Below are positions 52,900 through 61,458 of a stretch of 64,000 nucleotides of DNA, piece after piece. The DNA is from Streptomyces sp. YIM 121038 (lineage in GTDB: Bacteria; Actinomycetota; Actinomycetes; Streptomycetales; Streptomycetaceae): positions 6,095,501-6,159,500 of the forward strand of contig NZ_CP030771.1 in NCBI RefSeq assembly GCF_006088715.1, in the 5' to 3' direction. Position 1 is the stretch's first letter. Every line of letters begins with the position of its first letter. A program made the translations under genes and the position numbers. The notes under the pieces were generated by a model. That model was not told the origin of the DNA. It saw only the letters and a program-made list of their open reading frames with translations, and searched no databases.

Positions 52900-53078
52900 A
52901 CGACGGGACGGTCATACTTCCCTGGCTCGTGATACGGCAAGACGACAACGGCAACCGCTACCGCGTCGGAAGGTACGCGACCAAGGCCGAGGCCCAGAAG
53001 ATCGCCGACAGCCTGGACGACCGCGGGCACAAGCAGCTGTACTGGATCGAGCGGCTGAACCAGAACGGCGGGCGGTGA
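52896..53078 (+). CDS. SPOR-domain-like small protein
   Basis: A 60-residue protein, basic-acidic mixed, with the pattern WLVIRQDDNGNRYRVGRYAT, KAEAQKIADSLDDRGHKQLY and WIERLNQNGG, resembling a minimal SPOR-like fold (beta-alpha-beta with conserved Gly-Arg-Tyr and Ala-Gln). No signal peptide. Small proteins of this type are conserved in Streptomyces; the role is unknown. ATG 52896 follows ggaggg at 52885-52890. The Nudix gene begins 24 bases later. Confidence 0.85.
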   Translation: MNDGTVILPWLVIRQDDNGNRYRVGRYATKAEAQKIADSLDDRGHKQLYWIERLNQNGGR

Positions 53079-53102
53079 CGCCGCGGGCGTAGGCTCCGGC
53101 GC

Positions 53103-53507
53103 ATGACTGAGCGGATCATGGTGGTCGGCGCCGCACTGTACGACGGCGAGCGCCGCCTTCTGGCCGCGCGCCGCAGCGCGCCCGAGGAACTGGCCGGGCG
53201 CTGGGAGCTTCCGGGCGGCAAGGTGGAGCCCGGCGAGCGCGACGAGGACGCGTTGGTGCGCGAGCTCAAGGAGGAGCTGGGCGTCGAGGCGGAGGTCGTC
53301 GATCGCGTGCCGGGGGAGTTCCCTCTCGGGCGCGGCTATGTGATGCGGGTGTGGCGGGCCCGGCTGCTCGCGGGGGAGCCGCGGCCGCTCCAGGACCACG
53401 ACGCGCTGCGCTGGCTGGAGCCCGACGAGCTGTGGACGGTGGAGTGGCTGGCGGCGGACGTGCCGGCCGTCCGGGCGCTCGGCCTCGCGGGCCGGGGCGA
53501 ACGGTAG
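53103..53507 (+). CDS. Nudix hydrolase, MutT-like
   Basis: A 134-residue Nudix protein. The Nudix box lies in WELPGGKVEPGERDEDALV followed by RELKEELGVEAE (GX5EX7REUXEEXGU satisfied) at about residues 37-59. The upstream VVGAALYDGERRLLAARRSA and the C-terminal ALRWLEPDELWTVEWLAADV match MutT-type 8-oxo-dGTP diphosphatases that keep oxidised nucleotides out of DNA. Substrate is inferred from similarity only. ATG 53103 is used, without a clear ribosome binding site. Confidence 0.92.
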   Translation: MTERIMVVGAALYDGERRLLAARRSAPEELAGRWELPGGKVEPGERDEDALVRELKEELGVEAEVVDRVPGEFPLGRGYVMRVWRARLLAGEPRPLQDHDALRWLEPDELWTVEWLAADVPAVRALGLAGRGER

Positions 53508-53723
53508 CTCCGCCGAGGCGAACGGTAGCTCCGCCGGGGCGGCCGCGGCTCCGGCGTGGCCGGGGGAGGGCCCGGCGTGGCGGGAGGGGGCCCGGCGCGC
53601 CTCTGTGCGGCGCGGGGCGGCAAGGGGCGCGCGAGGTTCGTCAAGGTGAGGTTCTGCTTCTCGTACGCCGTTCGTGCCACAGTGCCACCTTGAACACGGT
53701 AATCCCACCGGGATATCGGGTAT

Positions 53724-54191
53724 GTGCCCATTAACCCCATGAAACCGGACATGGATCCGTCGCTCGGCTGGGAAGTGATCGGCGTGCTCGACACCGAAGG
53801 CGACTGCGCCGAGTGGGACTTTCCCGCGGACCCGGGCGCCGTCCGCACGGCCCGCGCCGTCGTCCGCAAGCAGCTGGGCGACTGGGACCTCGCCCCTCTG
53901 GGCGACGTCGCCGTCCTGCTCGTCAGCGAACTGGTGACCAATTCCCTGCGGTACGCGTCGGGGCCCATCGTCGTCCGGCTCGTCCGCCCCGAGGGCCCGC
54001 TGGGCACGCTCCTCGTCGAGGTCTCCGACCCCGTGCCCGACCCGCCGCGCGAGCGCGTCGCCGCGCCCGACGACGAGGGCGGCCGGGGAATCCAGCTGGT
54101 CGCCAGGTCGTCGAGCCGCTGGGGCACCCGCCCGGGGCGCAGGGGAACAGCGGGGAAGACGGTGTGGTTCGAGCTGGCGCTGCCCGGTTAG
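53724..54191 (+). CDS. RsbW-like ATP-binding protein (HATPase_c_2)
   Basis: A 155-residue stand-alone serine kinase-like ATPase. The N-box is VAVLLVSELVTNSLRYASG and the G-box is DDEGGRGIQLVARSSSRWGT, ending with the hallmark KTVWFELALPG. Such proteins phosphorylate anti-anti-sigma partners or have other regulatory roles; more than twenty occur in a typical Streptomyces genome. The same ending is found in the large protein encoded next (54376), so the two share ancestry of this domain. Start GTG 53724 or ATG 53739 cannot be separated; the region before it has a lower-GC promoter-like patch. Confidence 0.9.
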   Translation: MPINPMKPDMDPSLGWEVIGVLDTEGDCAEWDFPADPGAVRTARAVVRKQLGDWDLAPLGDVAVLLVSELVTNSLRYASGPIVVRLVRPEGPLGTLLVEVSDPVPDPPRERVAAPDDEGGRGIQLVARSSSRWGTRPGRRGTAGKTVWFELALPG

Positions 54192-54375
54192 AAGACAGAG
54201 AGCGTCGGTACGTACAAATGCACGGGCCGGACGCAAGGCGGTCACGGGCCAAAAAGCGGTAAGTGCGTGCCGTGATCGTGAACGGCGTGTGGCACGGCCC
54301 CGTAGTGCTGGATACTGCGGGCAGCCACATCCGGTGACCGGTGCCGGATGCGGTGAGCTGGAGGGGACGGTTCGC

Positions 54376-57300
54376 GTGAGCGAGATACCAGCGAAGGCGA
54401 CGGGTTCGACGCGGCCGACGGCGCGGGCGGGGCGGGCAGCCTCGTCGGCGGCCGGGGGCCCGGTCGGGACCGCGGCGCCGAGCGCGGGCGACGGTGCGCG
54501 TACCACCGCAGGTGGCGGCGCGGACCACGGCCCCGTCGGCGCGACGGCCGGTCACGGCCGCGGCCCCGCGGGCGCGGCCGGACCCGAGCGCGCTGACGGC
54601 GGAGCGGACCGGGCCCCGGGCGCCACGGGAGACGTACCCGCGAAGGGCACCGGCGGCGACCTGCCGGGGCAGGGCGCGGGCGGCGGCGCGCGGCCCGACG
54701 AGGGCCGTGGCGTAGGGCGCGGCGCGTCCGGGACGGTAGGTGCCGGTGCGGCGCATGGCGTAGCCGGGGACTCGGACGCCGTCGACGCGCGTCACCACGC
54801 CGCGGGCCGCACGCGGCCGCGCGTCGAGGACCAGCCCCCCACGCGGGGCGACATCATCTGGCAGAACAGCCCGCCGGGCTCCCTCTACGACTACATCAAG
54901 GTGGCCTCGTTCTCGATCGGCCCGGACGGCCTGGTCGACCAGTGGAGCAGCCGGGCCGAGCGGCTGTTCGGCGTGCCCGCGCGGGACGCCGTCGGCAAGG
55001 ACCCGATCGAGGCGTTCGTCCCGCGGGAGCTGCGGCCGCGCGGCCACCGGAAGATGGCCGAGATCCTGGACGGCCGGGAGTGGACGGGATCGGTCCCCTT
55101 CCGCCTCCCGGAGCCGGTCGGGCCTGCGCCCGCGTCCCCGGCAGCGACCGCGACCTCGTCCCTGGCCGCGTCCGCCGCATCTGCCGCGTCCGCCGCCCCC
55201 GTTCGCGAGGGCGTCGCCGAGGTCTATGTCATGCCCGCCAGGACCGCGGACGGGGAGCGGTCCGCCGTGTGCCTCGTCGTCGACGTCCGGGCGCTCCAGC
55301 AGATCGAGTCCGACCTCGCCGCCTCCCAGGCCCTCTTCGGCCAATCTCCCTTCGGGTTCGTCCTGTTCGGCACGGACCTCAAGGTGCAGCGTGCCAACCG
55401 CCGCTTCGCGGCCGTCTTCGGCGGCACCGCCGAGGACCACCGCGGCCGCACCGTCCACGACTACCTGCCGCGCAACGAGGCCGACCGCATGCAGGCCGCC
55501 CTGCGCCGCGTCCTGGAGACCGGCGAGGCCGTCAACGACATGCAGATCGTCGGGCCCGCCCCCGGCAGCAGCGAGCGCCGCCACTGGTCGGTCAACCTCT
55601 ACCGCGTGCACAGCGGTTCGGGCCGCCCCATCGGCATCGCGGGCCTCGGCAACGACGTCACCAGCCGCCACGTCGCCGCCCGCGAGGCCGCCCACGCCCG
55701 CCGCAACCTCGCCCTCCTGAACGAGGCGGGCGCCCGCATCGGCAACTCCCTCGACCTGGAGACCACCGCCCGCGAACTCCTCGACGTCGCCGTCCCCGGC
55801 TTCTGCGACCTGGCCTCCGTCGACCTCTACCAAGGCCTCCTCGACGGCGACGAGACGCCGCCGGGGCTCGCCGACGGCAGCGCCGAACTGCGCCGCGTCG
55901 CCTTCGCCAGCGCCGTGGCCGACGCGCCCTTCCCCGAGGGCACGGGCCCCATCGACGTCGGCTCCGTGCACCGCTTCCCGTTCACCTCGTCCTGCGCCGA
56001 CGCGCTGCGCACCGCCCGGGCGCGGCTCATCGCCGCCGGTGACGACTGCGGGCCGACCCGGCTGACCGGCGGCCTCATCCAGTCCACGCTGGCCGTCCCG
56101 ATGGTCGCCCACGACACCGTCGTGGGCCTCGCCCAGTTCTCCCGTACGAAGGGCAGCGAGCCCTTCGGCGAACGCGATCGCGCGCTGGCCGGTGAGCTCG
56201 CCGCGCGCGCCGCCGTCTGCATCGACAACGCCCGCCTCTACCGCCGCGAACACGAGCGCGCACTGATCCTCCAGCGCTCCCTGCTGCCGCCCGGCGACCC
56301 GGAGGCGGCCGGGCTCGACATCGCCTGCCGCTATCTGCCGGGCAACGCGGCCACCGAGGTCGGCGGCGACTGGTTCGACGTCATCGAACTGCCCGGCCAC
56401 CGCACCGCCCTCGTCGTCGGCGACGTCATGGGCCGCGGCCTGCGCGCCGCCGTCACCATGGGCGAACTGCGCTCCGCCGTGCGGACCCTGGCCCTGCTCG
56501 ACCTGGAACCCGCCGAGGTGCTCGCCGCGCTCGACGAGATCGCCCGCGGCCTCGGCAACCCCTCGGGCCCCCGGCGCACCACGGCCCGGGGCGCCCGCGA
56601 CACCGACGACCTCGCCGAGGTGTACCTCGCCACCTGCGTGTACGCCGTGTACGACGCCGTCACCCGGCGCGTCACCATCGCCAACGCGGGTCATCTGCCG
56701 CCCGTCCTCGTCGAACCCGGCGAGAGCGCGCTCATGCTCGACGTACCGCCCGGCATGCCGCTCGGCGTCGGCGGCGAACCCTTCGAGGAGGTCGAGGTCG
56801 ACCTGCCCGAGGGCGCCCTGCTCGCCCTCTACACGGACGGCCTCGTCGAGTCCCGCGACCACCCGCTCGACGAGGGCCTGAACGCGTTCGTCAGCGCCCT
56901 CACCGACCCCGAGCAGGCCCTGGAGGACATCTGCGACCACGTCCTCAGCGCCCTGGACACCCACCACGGCGAGGACGACATCGCGCTGCTCATGGCGCGC
57001 GTCCAGGGGCTGCCCGCCGAGCACGTCGGCGACTGGACGCTGCCGCGCGAGCCGCGCTCGGTGGGCCACGCCCGCGAGCTGGCGTGCGCGCGCCTGCGGG
57101 AGTGGGGCCTCGACGCGCTCGTCGACACCGCCGAGCTCCTCGTCAGCGAACTCGTCACCAACGCCCTGCGGTACGGCGAGGGCGAGATCCGGCTCCGGCT
57201 GCTCCTCGACCGCACCCTGGTGTGCGAGGTGTGGGACGCGGGCCTGGTCCAGCCGCGCCGCCGCCGCGCCCGCGACACCGACGAGGGCGGGCGCGGCCTC

Positions 57301-57438
57301 CAGCTCGTCGGCCTGCTCAGCGCGGCCTGGGGCTCACGGCGCACCCCGCGCGGCAAGACGGTCTGGTTCGAACTGGCGCTGCCGGACGGGAACACGCCGC
57401 CGATGGACGCGGCGGAGGCGCTGATGAGCCTGTTCTGA
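54376..57438 (+). CDS. PAS-GAF-PP2C-HATPase signalling protein
   Basis: A 1020-residue cytoplasmic protein. The N-terminal 155 residues are Gly/Ala-rich and disordered. Two PAS-like domains follow (KVASFSIGPDGLVDQWSSRA; SPFGFVLFGTDLKVQRANRR), then a GAF domain (LNEAGARIGNSLDLETTARE), a SpoIIE PP2C phosphatase (VGGDWFDVIELPGHRTALVV, VMGRGLRAAVTM, NAGHLPPVLVEPG, LYTDGLVESRDH, DDIALLMARV) and a C-terminal RsbW-like ATPase (LLVSELVTNALRYGEG, TDEGGRGLQLVGLL, KTVWFELALPDG). It can in principle both remove and add phosphate on an anti-anti-sigma protein. GTG 54376 follows gagggga at 54361-54367; a GATACT box is at 54311-54316. Confidence 0.94.
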   Translation: MSEIPAKATGSTRPTARAGRAASSAAGGPVGTAAPSAGDGARTTAGGGADHGPVGATAGHGRGPAGAAGPERADGGADRAPGATGDVPAKGTGGDLPGQGAGGGARPDEGRGVGRGASGTVGAGAAHGVAGDSDAVDARHHAAGRTRPRVEDQPPTRGDIIWQNSPPGSLYDYIKVASFSIGPDGLVDQWSSRAERLFGVPARDAVGKDPIEAFVPRELRPRGHRKMAEILDGREWTGSVPFRLPEPVGPAPASPAATATSSLAASAASAASAAPVREGVAEVYVMPARTADGERSAVCLVVDVRALQQIESDLAASQALFGQSPFGFVLFGTDLKVQRANRRFAAVFGGTAEDHRGRTVHDYLPRNEADRMQAALRRVLETGEAVNDMQIVGPAPGSSERRHWSVNLYRVHSGSGRPIGIAGLGNDVTSRHVAAREAAHARRNLALLNEAGARIGNSLDLETTARELLDVAVPGFCDLASVDLYQGLLDGDETPPGLADGSAELRRVAFASAVADAPFPEGTGPIDVGSVHRFPFTSSCADALRTARARLIAAGDDCGPTRLTGGLIQSTLAVPMVAHDTVVGLAQFSRTKGSEPFGERDRALAGELAARAAVCIDNARLYRREHERALILQRSLLPPGDPEAAGLDIACRYLPGNAATEVGGDWFDVIELPGHRTALVVGDVMGRGLRAAVTMGELRSAVRTLALLDLEPAEVLAALDEIARGLGNPSGPRRTTARGARDTDDLAEVYLATCVYAVYDAVTRRVTIANAGHLPPVLVEPGESALMLDVPPGMPLGVGGEPFEEVEVDLPEGALLALYTDGLVESRDHPLDEGLNAFVSALTDPEQALEDICDHVLSALDTHHGEDDIALLMARVQGLPAEHVGDWTLPREPRSVGHARELACARLREWGLDALVDTAELLVSELVTNALRYGEGEIRLRLLLDRTLVCEVWDAGLVQPRRRRARDTDEGGRGLQLVGLLSAAWGSRRTPRGKTVWFELALPDGNTPPMDAAEALMSLF

Positions 57439-57551
57439 CGGGGCCTCGCGCGGGCTTCGCGTGGGGGCTGCGCGGGTTTCGCCCGGGCGCCGCGCGGGTG
57501 GGGCGGGTCGGCGTGCTGAGCGGGCATGATGAAGTCCGCTGCATGGTGGAA

Positions 57552-57588
57552 GCGCCCCGAAGGGGCGCGGGAAACTGCGCGACCAGCC
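57552..57588 (+). repeat. 37-nt dispersed element, copy D
   Basis: Forward copy of the element at 12685 with one mismatch (cgggaaactg instead of cggggaactg). It lies between the convergent SpoIIE-like and pspA genes and is the only hairpin there. Confidence 0.9.
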
Positions 57589-57641
57589 CCGACGAACCCG
57601 CAGGCGAACGACGGCATGGCACGGCGGATCCAGCGGAGCGC

Positions 57642-58355
57642 TCAGGTGGTGGCCTTGAGCGCGGCGAGCCGGGCCTCGACCTCCGCCTCGTCGCTCAGGC
57701 TCTCCAGCTGCTCGAACTGCGCGTCGAGCGACGACGCGGCCAGCTCCTCCCGGCCCAGGGCCCGCGCCTCCTCCCTGCGCACCTTCTCCTCGAACCGGCT
57801 CAGCTCGCTCGTCGGGTCGAGCACGTCCAGGCTCCCGGCGGCGTCGGCCATCCGGTTCCGCGCCTGCGCGGCCTTGGCCCGTGCCACCAGCTCGTTCCGC
57901 TTCGACTGCAGCTCCGTCAGCTTGATCTTCATCGAGTCGAGGCCGTCCTTGAGCCGCGCGACCACGTCGCTCTGCGCGGCGATCGTCGGCTCGGCCTCCT
58001 TGGCCTCCTTCTCCGCGCGCAGCTGCCGCCCCAGGGCGACCTTCGCCAGGCCGTCGAACCGGTCGGCCTCGACGGCCCCGTCCGCCATCCGCAGCGCGTC
58101 CGCCTTCCGGCTCGCGGCCAGCGCCTTCGCGCCCCACTCGACGGCCGCCTTCTGGTCCTCCTCGTGGTCCTGCTCCATGAGCCGCAGGTCCCCGATGGTG
58201 GCCGCGACGGCCTGCTCGGCCTCCTTGATGTTGTCCGTGTACTCGCGGATCAGCTGGTCCAGCATCTTCTGCGGGTCCTCGGCCTGATCGAGGAGGGCGT
58301 GCACATTGGCCTTCGCCAGCTGGGTCACACGCCCGAGGATCGTCTGCTTGGTCAT
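57642..58355 (-). CDS. pspA: PspA/IM30-family envelope stress protein
   Basis: A 237-residue ESCRT-III-like protein that is nearly all coiled coil. The amphipathic N-terminus MTKQTILGRVTQLAKANVHA is followed by LLDQAEDPQKMLDQLIREYT, and long heptad regions (LRMADGAVEADRFDGLAKVA, MKIKLTELQSKRNELVARAK) end in an acidic tail. It binds stressed membranes. It lies downstream of a TPM-domain gene on the same strand, a pairing seen in other actinobacteria and probably functional. Confidence 0.93.
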   Translation of the reverse strand: MTKQTILGRVTQLAKANVHALLDQAEDPQKMLDQLIREYTDNIKEAEQAVAATIGDLRLMEQDHEEDQKAAVEWGAKALAASRKADALRMADGAVEADRFDGLAKVALGRQLRAEKEAKEAEPTIAAQSDVVARLKDGLDSMKIKLTELQSKRNELVARAKAAQARNRMADAAGSLDVLDPTSELSRFEEKVRREEARALGREELAASSLDAQFEQLESLSDEAEVEARLAALKATT

Positions 58356-58437
58356 GTCGTCGCTCTCCTTGTACGAGGCGTTGGCACCAGGCGGTTGGCA
58401 CTGGATGGGGTGACGAGGCCTTGGCCCGGGGGCCTGG

Positions 58438-58456
58438 CCCTGGCCCGGGGCCAGGG
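58438..58456. terminator. small palindrome between TPM and pspA genes
   Basis: Perfect inverted repeat ccctggccc-g-gggccaggg within the 126-base gap between two minus-strand genes. It may attenuate read-through from the TPM-domain gene into pspA. Confidence 0.4.
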
Positions 58457-58481
58457 GCGCGGGGGGGGCACCGGGCCGCGT

Positions 58482-60653
58482 TCAGAACCGGCCACCGCCC
58501 CCCATCCGCCCCCGCGTCCCGCCCCCGCCGAACGTCCCGGGCCCACCGCCCCCGAAGCCTCCGCCGCCGCCCCTTCCGGTCCCGCGCCCCAGCCCGCCGA
58601 GGACCTCCCCGAGGACGATCCCGCCGAGGACGGCACCGCCCATGCCGCCGCCCCGGCCGCCCGCGCCGAAGCCCCCGCCGTACGGATTGCCGTAGGCGCG
58701 GACGTCCCGCTCGGCGAGCGCCTGGGCCTGCCGCGCCAGGGAGTCGGCCCGCTGCGCCGCGGCGAGCGCGGCGGCGGGGGCGGCGCCGCCGGGGGCCTCG
58801 GCCCGCTCCAGGTGGCGCTCCGCCTCCGCGAGCCGGGTCCGGGCCTCGGGGCCCACCGCGCCCCGGTGCGTCGTCACCTGGTCCCGGGCGGCGGCGACGG
58901 CGCTGCGCGCGGTGAGCAGGGCCTGGTCGAGGAGCACCCGGGCCCGGTCGTCCTCGCTCGCACGCTGCCGCGCCCCGGCCAGGGCGTCGTCGAGCGCCGC
59001 GTCGGCCTCCTCCACGCGGCGCAGCGCGTCGATCGGGTCGTACGCCCCCGCCGACAGCGCGCGCCCCACCTCCGCCACGACGGACTCGGCCCGGGCGATC
59101 CTGCCGCGCAGATCGGCGGTCGGCGTGCCCGCGTCCGTGCCCTCAAGGAGGCCGCGCGCGTCGGCGAGGTCGGCCTCGGCCTCGCTGAGCGCGCCCGGCA
59201 ACCGCCGGTCGGCCTCGGCGAGTTCACCGGCGAGCCGCGTCACGCCGTCCACGAACGTGCCCGCCTGGTCGACGGCTCCCTCCGCCGCGCGCAGATGCAC
59301 GGCGGCCGTCCCGTTGTCGGCGCTGCCGACGGCCGCGCGGGCCTGGTCCAACTGGCTCGCGGCGAACGCGAGCCGGTCCTTGGCCTGCGCCACGCTCCCC
59401 ACGACCGTCTCGCTCGCCGCCGGCGCGTAGGCCGCCCGCAGTTCCTTGAGCGTCGTCTCCGCCTCCATGGCCCGCGCGTTGACCTGCCGGAGCGCCGTCT
59501 CGGCGTGCTCCAGGGCGCTGGGCGCGGTGCGCTCCAGGGAACGCAGCTCGTCGAACGCCGCCGCCTCCGCGTCGAGCCGCCGCCCCGCCTCCGTGCAGCG
59601 CGCCACGATCTCGTCGAGCATCCGCCGCCGCGTCGCGTCGTCCTCCGGATACGCGTCGTCGAGCCGCTGCCGCAGCCGGAACGCCGCCGTCAGCTCCGCG
59701 CGCGCATACGCCACCGCCGCCGCGAACGGGCGTGCCGCCTCCTCACCGAACTGCGCGGTGGCGAAGCCCAGTTCCTCGGCGCTGGTGCGCACCGCGTCAT
59801 CGGTCTCGACGAGCAGCCGCCCGGAGTCCGCGTCCAGCTCGGGCAGGGGAGTGACCCGCTGCGCCTCGCCCCGGCCGCCGGGCGTCGTCCGCGTCGTGAA
59901 CCTCCGCCTGCGCCGCCGGTAGGCGACCGCGGCGAAGGTGCCCGCCACGCCGACCGCGACCACGGGCAGCACCAAGTCACCCGCCACTCCGTCGTCACCC
60001 CGGCCCCCGCCGCCCGGATCCGCTTCACCGGGAGTGATCGCGGGCCGGGGCACGGGCTGCCCGGCGAGCACGGCCGCGTATCCCTGGGCCGCGCCGATCG
60101 CCGCCCCCGCCCAGTCGTGCTGCCGCAGGGCGGGCTCGATGGCGGTCGCCGCGACGTCCCTGAGCTGCGCCTCGCTGAACCGCGAGCCCTGCTCGGCCGA
60201 GTACGCGTACTGCCGGTCATGGGTGGCCACGGCCAGCAGCACGTCGTCCGTCCCCAGGCCGTTCCGCTCGGCCGTGGTGTCCGCCCAGTCCCGCGCGGAC
60301 CGTCCGGAGAAGTCCCGGACATAGGCCACGAAGAGCTGGATCTTCCGGTCGTCGTAGAGCCGGTCGAGCGCGTCGGCGACGGCGGCTCGACGGCCCCCGA
60401 GCGCGCCCGCCCTGTCGGTGATCTGGCCGTCGCGGTCCAGGCGCACGGGGTCCTCGGCGGGCGCCGCCCGGGCACCGGACACGGCGGCCCCGGCAGGCAT
60501 CGCGGACGCCGGTGGCACGGTCCCCGGCAGCCCGCACCAGAGGAGGAGCACGGCTGCCGTGGCCCGCGCGGCGGTGCGCGTCCACGCGGACGGCGGGGAC
60601 GGCACAGCGGGCGCAGGCAACGCGGAGCGCCGGGACGACGGGAACGACGTCAC
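58482..60653 (-). CDS. secreted/membrane TPM-domain protein
   Basis: A 723-residue protein with a signal peptide (about 1-52), an outside TPM_phosphatase domain (about 65-185: [60 protein letters not shown]), a membrane helix (about 215-235, DLVLPVVAVGVAGTFAAVAY, then a run of arginines), a long helical cytoplasmic region and a Gly-rich C-terminus (GGGGFGGGGPGTFGGGG). The family, related to TLP18.3/Psb32, is linked to membrane stress and phosphatase activity. Start GTG 60653. Upstream partner of pspA. Confidence 0.9.
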   Translation of the reverse strand: MTSFPSSRRSALPAPAVPSPPSAWTRTAARATAAVLLLWCGLPGTVPPASAMPAGAAVSGARAAPAEDPVRLDRDGQITDRAGALGGRRAAVADALDRLYDDRKIQLFVAYVRDFSGRSARDWADTTAERNGLGTDDVLLAVATHDRQYAYSAEQGSRFSEAQLRDVAATAIEPALRQHDWAGAAIGAAQGYAAVLAGQPVPRPAITPGEADPGGGGRGDDGVAGDLVLPVVAVGVAGTFAAVAYRRRRRRFTTRTTPGGRGEAQRVTPLPELDADSGRLLVETDDAVRTSAEELGFATAQFGEEAARPFAAAVAYARAELTAAFRLRQRLDDAYPEDDATRRRMLDEIVARCTEAGRRLDAEAAAFDELRSLERTAPSALEHAETALRQVNARAMEAETTLKELRAAYAPAASETVVGSVAQAKDRLAFAASQLDQARAAVGSADNGTAAVHLRAAEGAVDQAGTFVDGVTRLAGELAEADRRLPGALSEAEADLADARGLLEGTDAGTPTADLRGRIARAESVVAEVGRALSAGAYDPIDALRRVEEADAALDDALAGARQRASEDDRARVLLDQALLTARSAVAAARDQVTTHRGAVGPEARTRLAEAERHLERAEAPGGAAPAAALAAAQRADSLARQAQALAERDVRAYGNPYGGGFGAGGRGGGMGGAVLGGIVLGEVLGGLGRGTGRGGGGGFGGGGPGTFGGGGTRGRMGGGGRF

Positions 60654-60748
60654 ATCTGGCAGCGTAGGGCGGTCCCTGAGGCCCCGCGACCGGGGGCCGG
60701 GCCGACGGCCTCTCGTACGGTGGAGGTGAGCGGACTGAGGGGGCGGCG

Positions 60749-61447
60749 GTGATCGGACTCAGAGGGGCGGCGGTGGGCGGGGTCTGGGCGGGTGTGCGGG
60801 AACGGGTGCTCGCGGTGCGGGAGGCGCCGCACTGGCGTGAGGTGTTCGGCGCGGACTGGCTCGGCGAGCACGGCCATGGCTTCCGCCTTGAGCCCGTCCT
60901 CTCGGAGCCGGAGGTGCGGGCCGTCGAGCACCACCTGGGTGTGGAACTGCCGGGGGAGTACCGCGACTTCCTCCGCCAGGTCGGCGCGGGTGGCGCGGGC
61001 CCGGACTACGGCCTCTTCGCCCAGAGGCCGCCGGGGTCGGACGACGAGCCGGACTCCGGTGCCTGCGCGCTGCCGTTCCGCCCGGAGGGCACCGACGAAC
61101 TGGCCGGTCATGAGGCCGATCAGCCGTGTGCCGACGACTACGCCGACGAGGAGGCCCTGAGCCGTGACTACGCGGCTTGGGAGGCGCGCTACGACGTGCT
61201 CCACGACTCCCTGACCGACGGCACCCTCCACCTCGGCCACCAGGGCTGTGGCTACTACACCCTCCTCGCGGTGACGGGCCCGGAGCGCGGCACCCTGTGG
61301 GACGACGTGCGGGCCGTCGGCGAGGGCGTGCAGCCCGTGACGCGGCAGGACAAGCCCCGTGTCACCTTCGCCCAGTGGTATCTGTCGTGGCTGGAGCACG
61401 CGGAGCGGACGGCGGCCGAGGGCCGCCCCCGCCCTTACGGGACATAG
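60749..61447 (+). CDS. SMI1/KNR4 (SUKH) family protein
   Basis: A 232-residue protein with a SUKH fold. Features are LSEPEVRAVEHHLGVELPGEYRDFL with RQVGAGGAGPDYGLF in the N-terminal half, and LHLGHQGCGYYTLLAVTG followed by ERGTLWDDVRAVGEGVQPV, the usual Gly-Thr-Val/Leu-Trp segment. SUKH proteins in bacteria are often immunity proteins of toxin systems but also occur alone. No toxin gene is adjacent here. Start GTG 60749 is uncertain. Convergent with the lipase gene; stops are 11 bases apart. Confidence 0.85.
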   Translation: MIGLRGAAVGGVWAGVRERVLAVREAPHWREVFGADWLGEHGHGFRLEPVLSEPEVRAVEHHLGVELPGEYRDFLRQVGAGGAGPDYGLFAQRPPGSDDEPDSGACALPFRPEGTDELAGHEADQPCADDYADEEALSRDYAAWEARYDVLHDSLTDGTLHLGHQGCGYYTLLAVTGPERGTLWDDVRAVGEGVQPVTRQDKPRVTFAQWYLSWLEHAERTAAEGRPRPYGT

Positions 61448-61458
61448 CCCGCCCGGTG

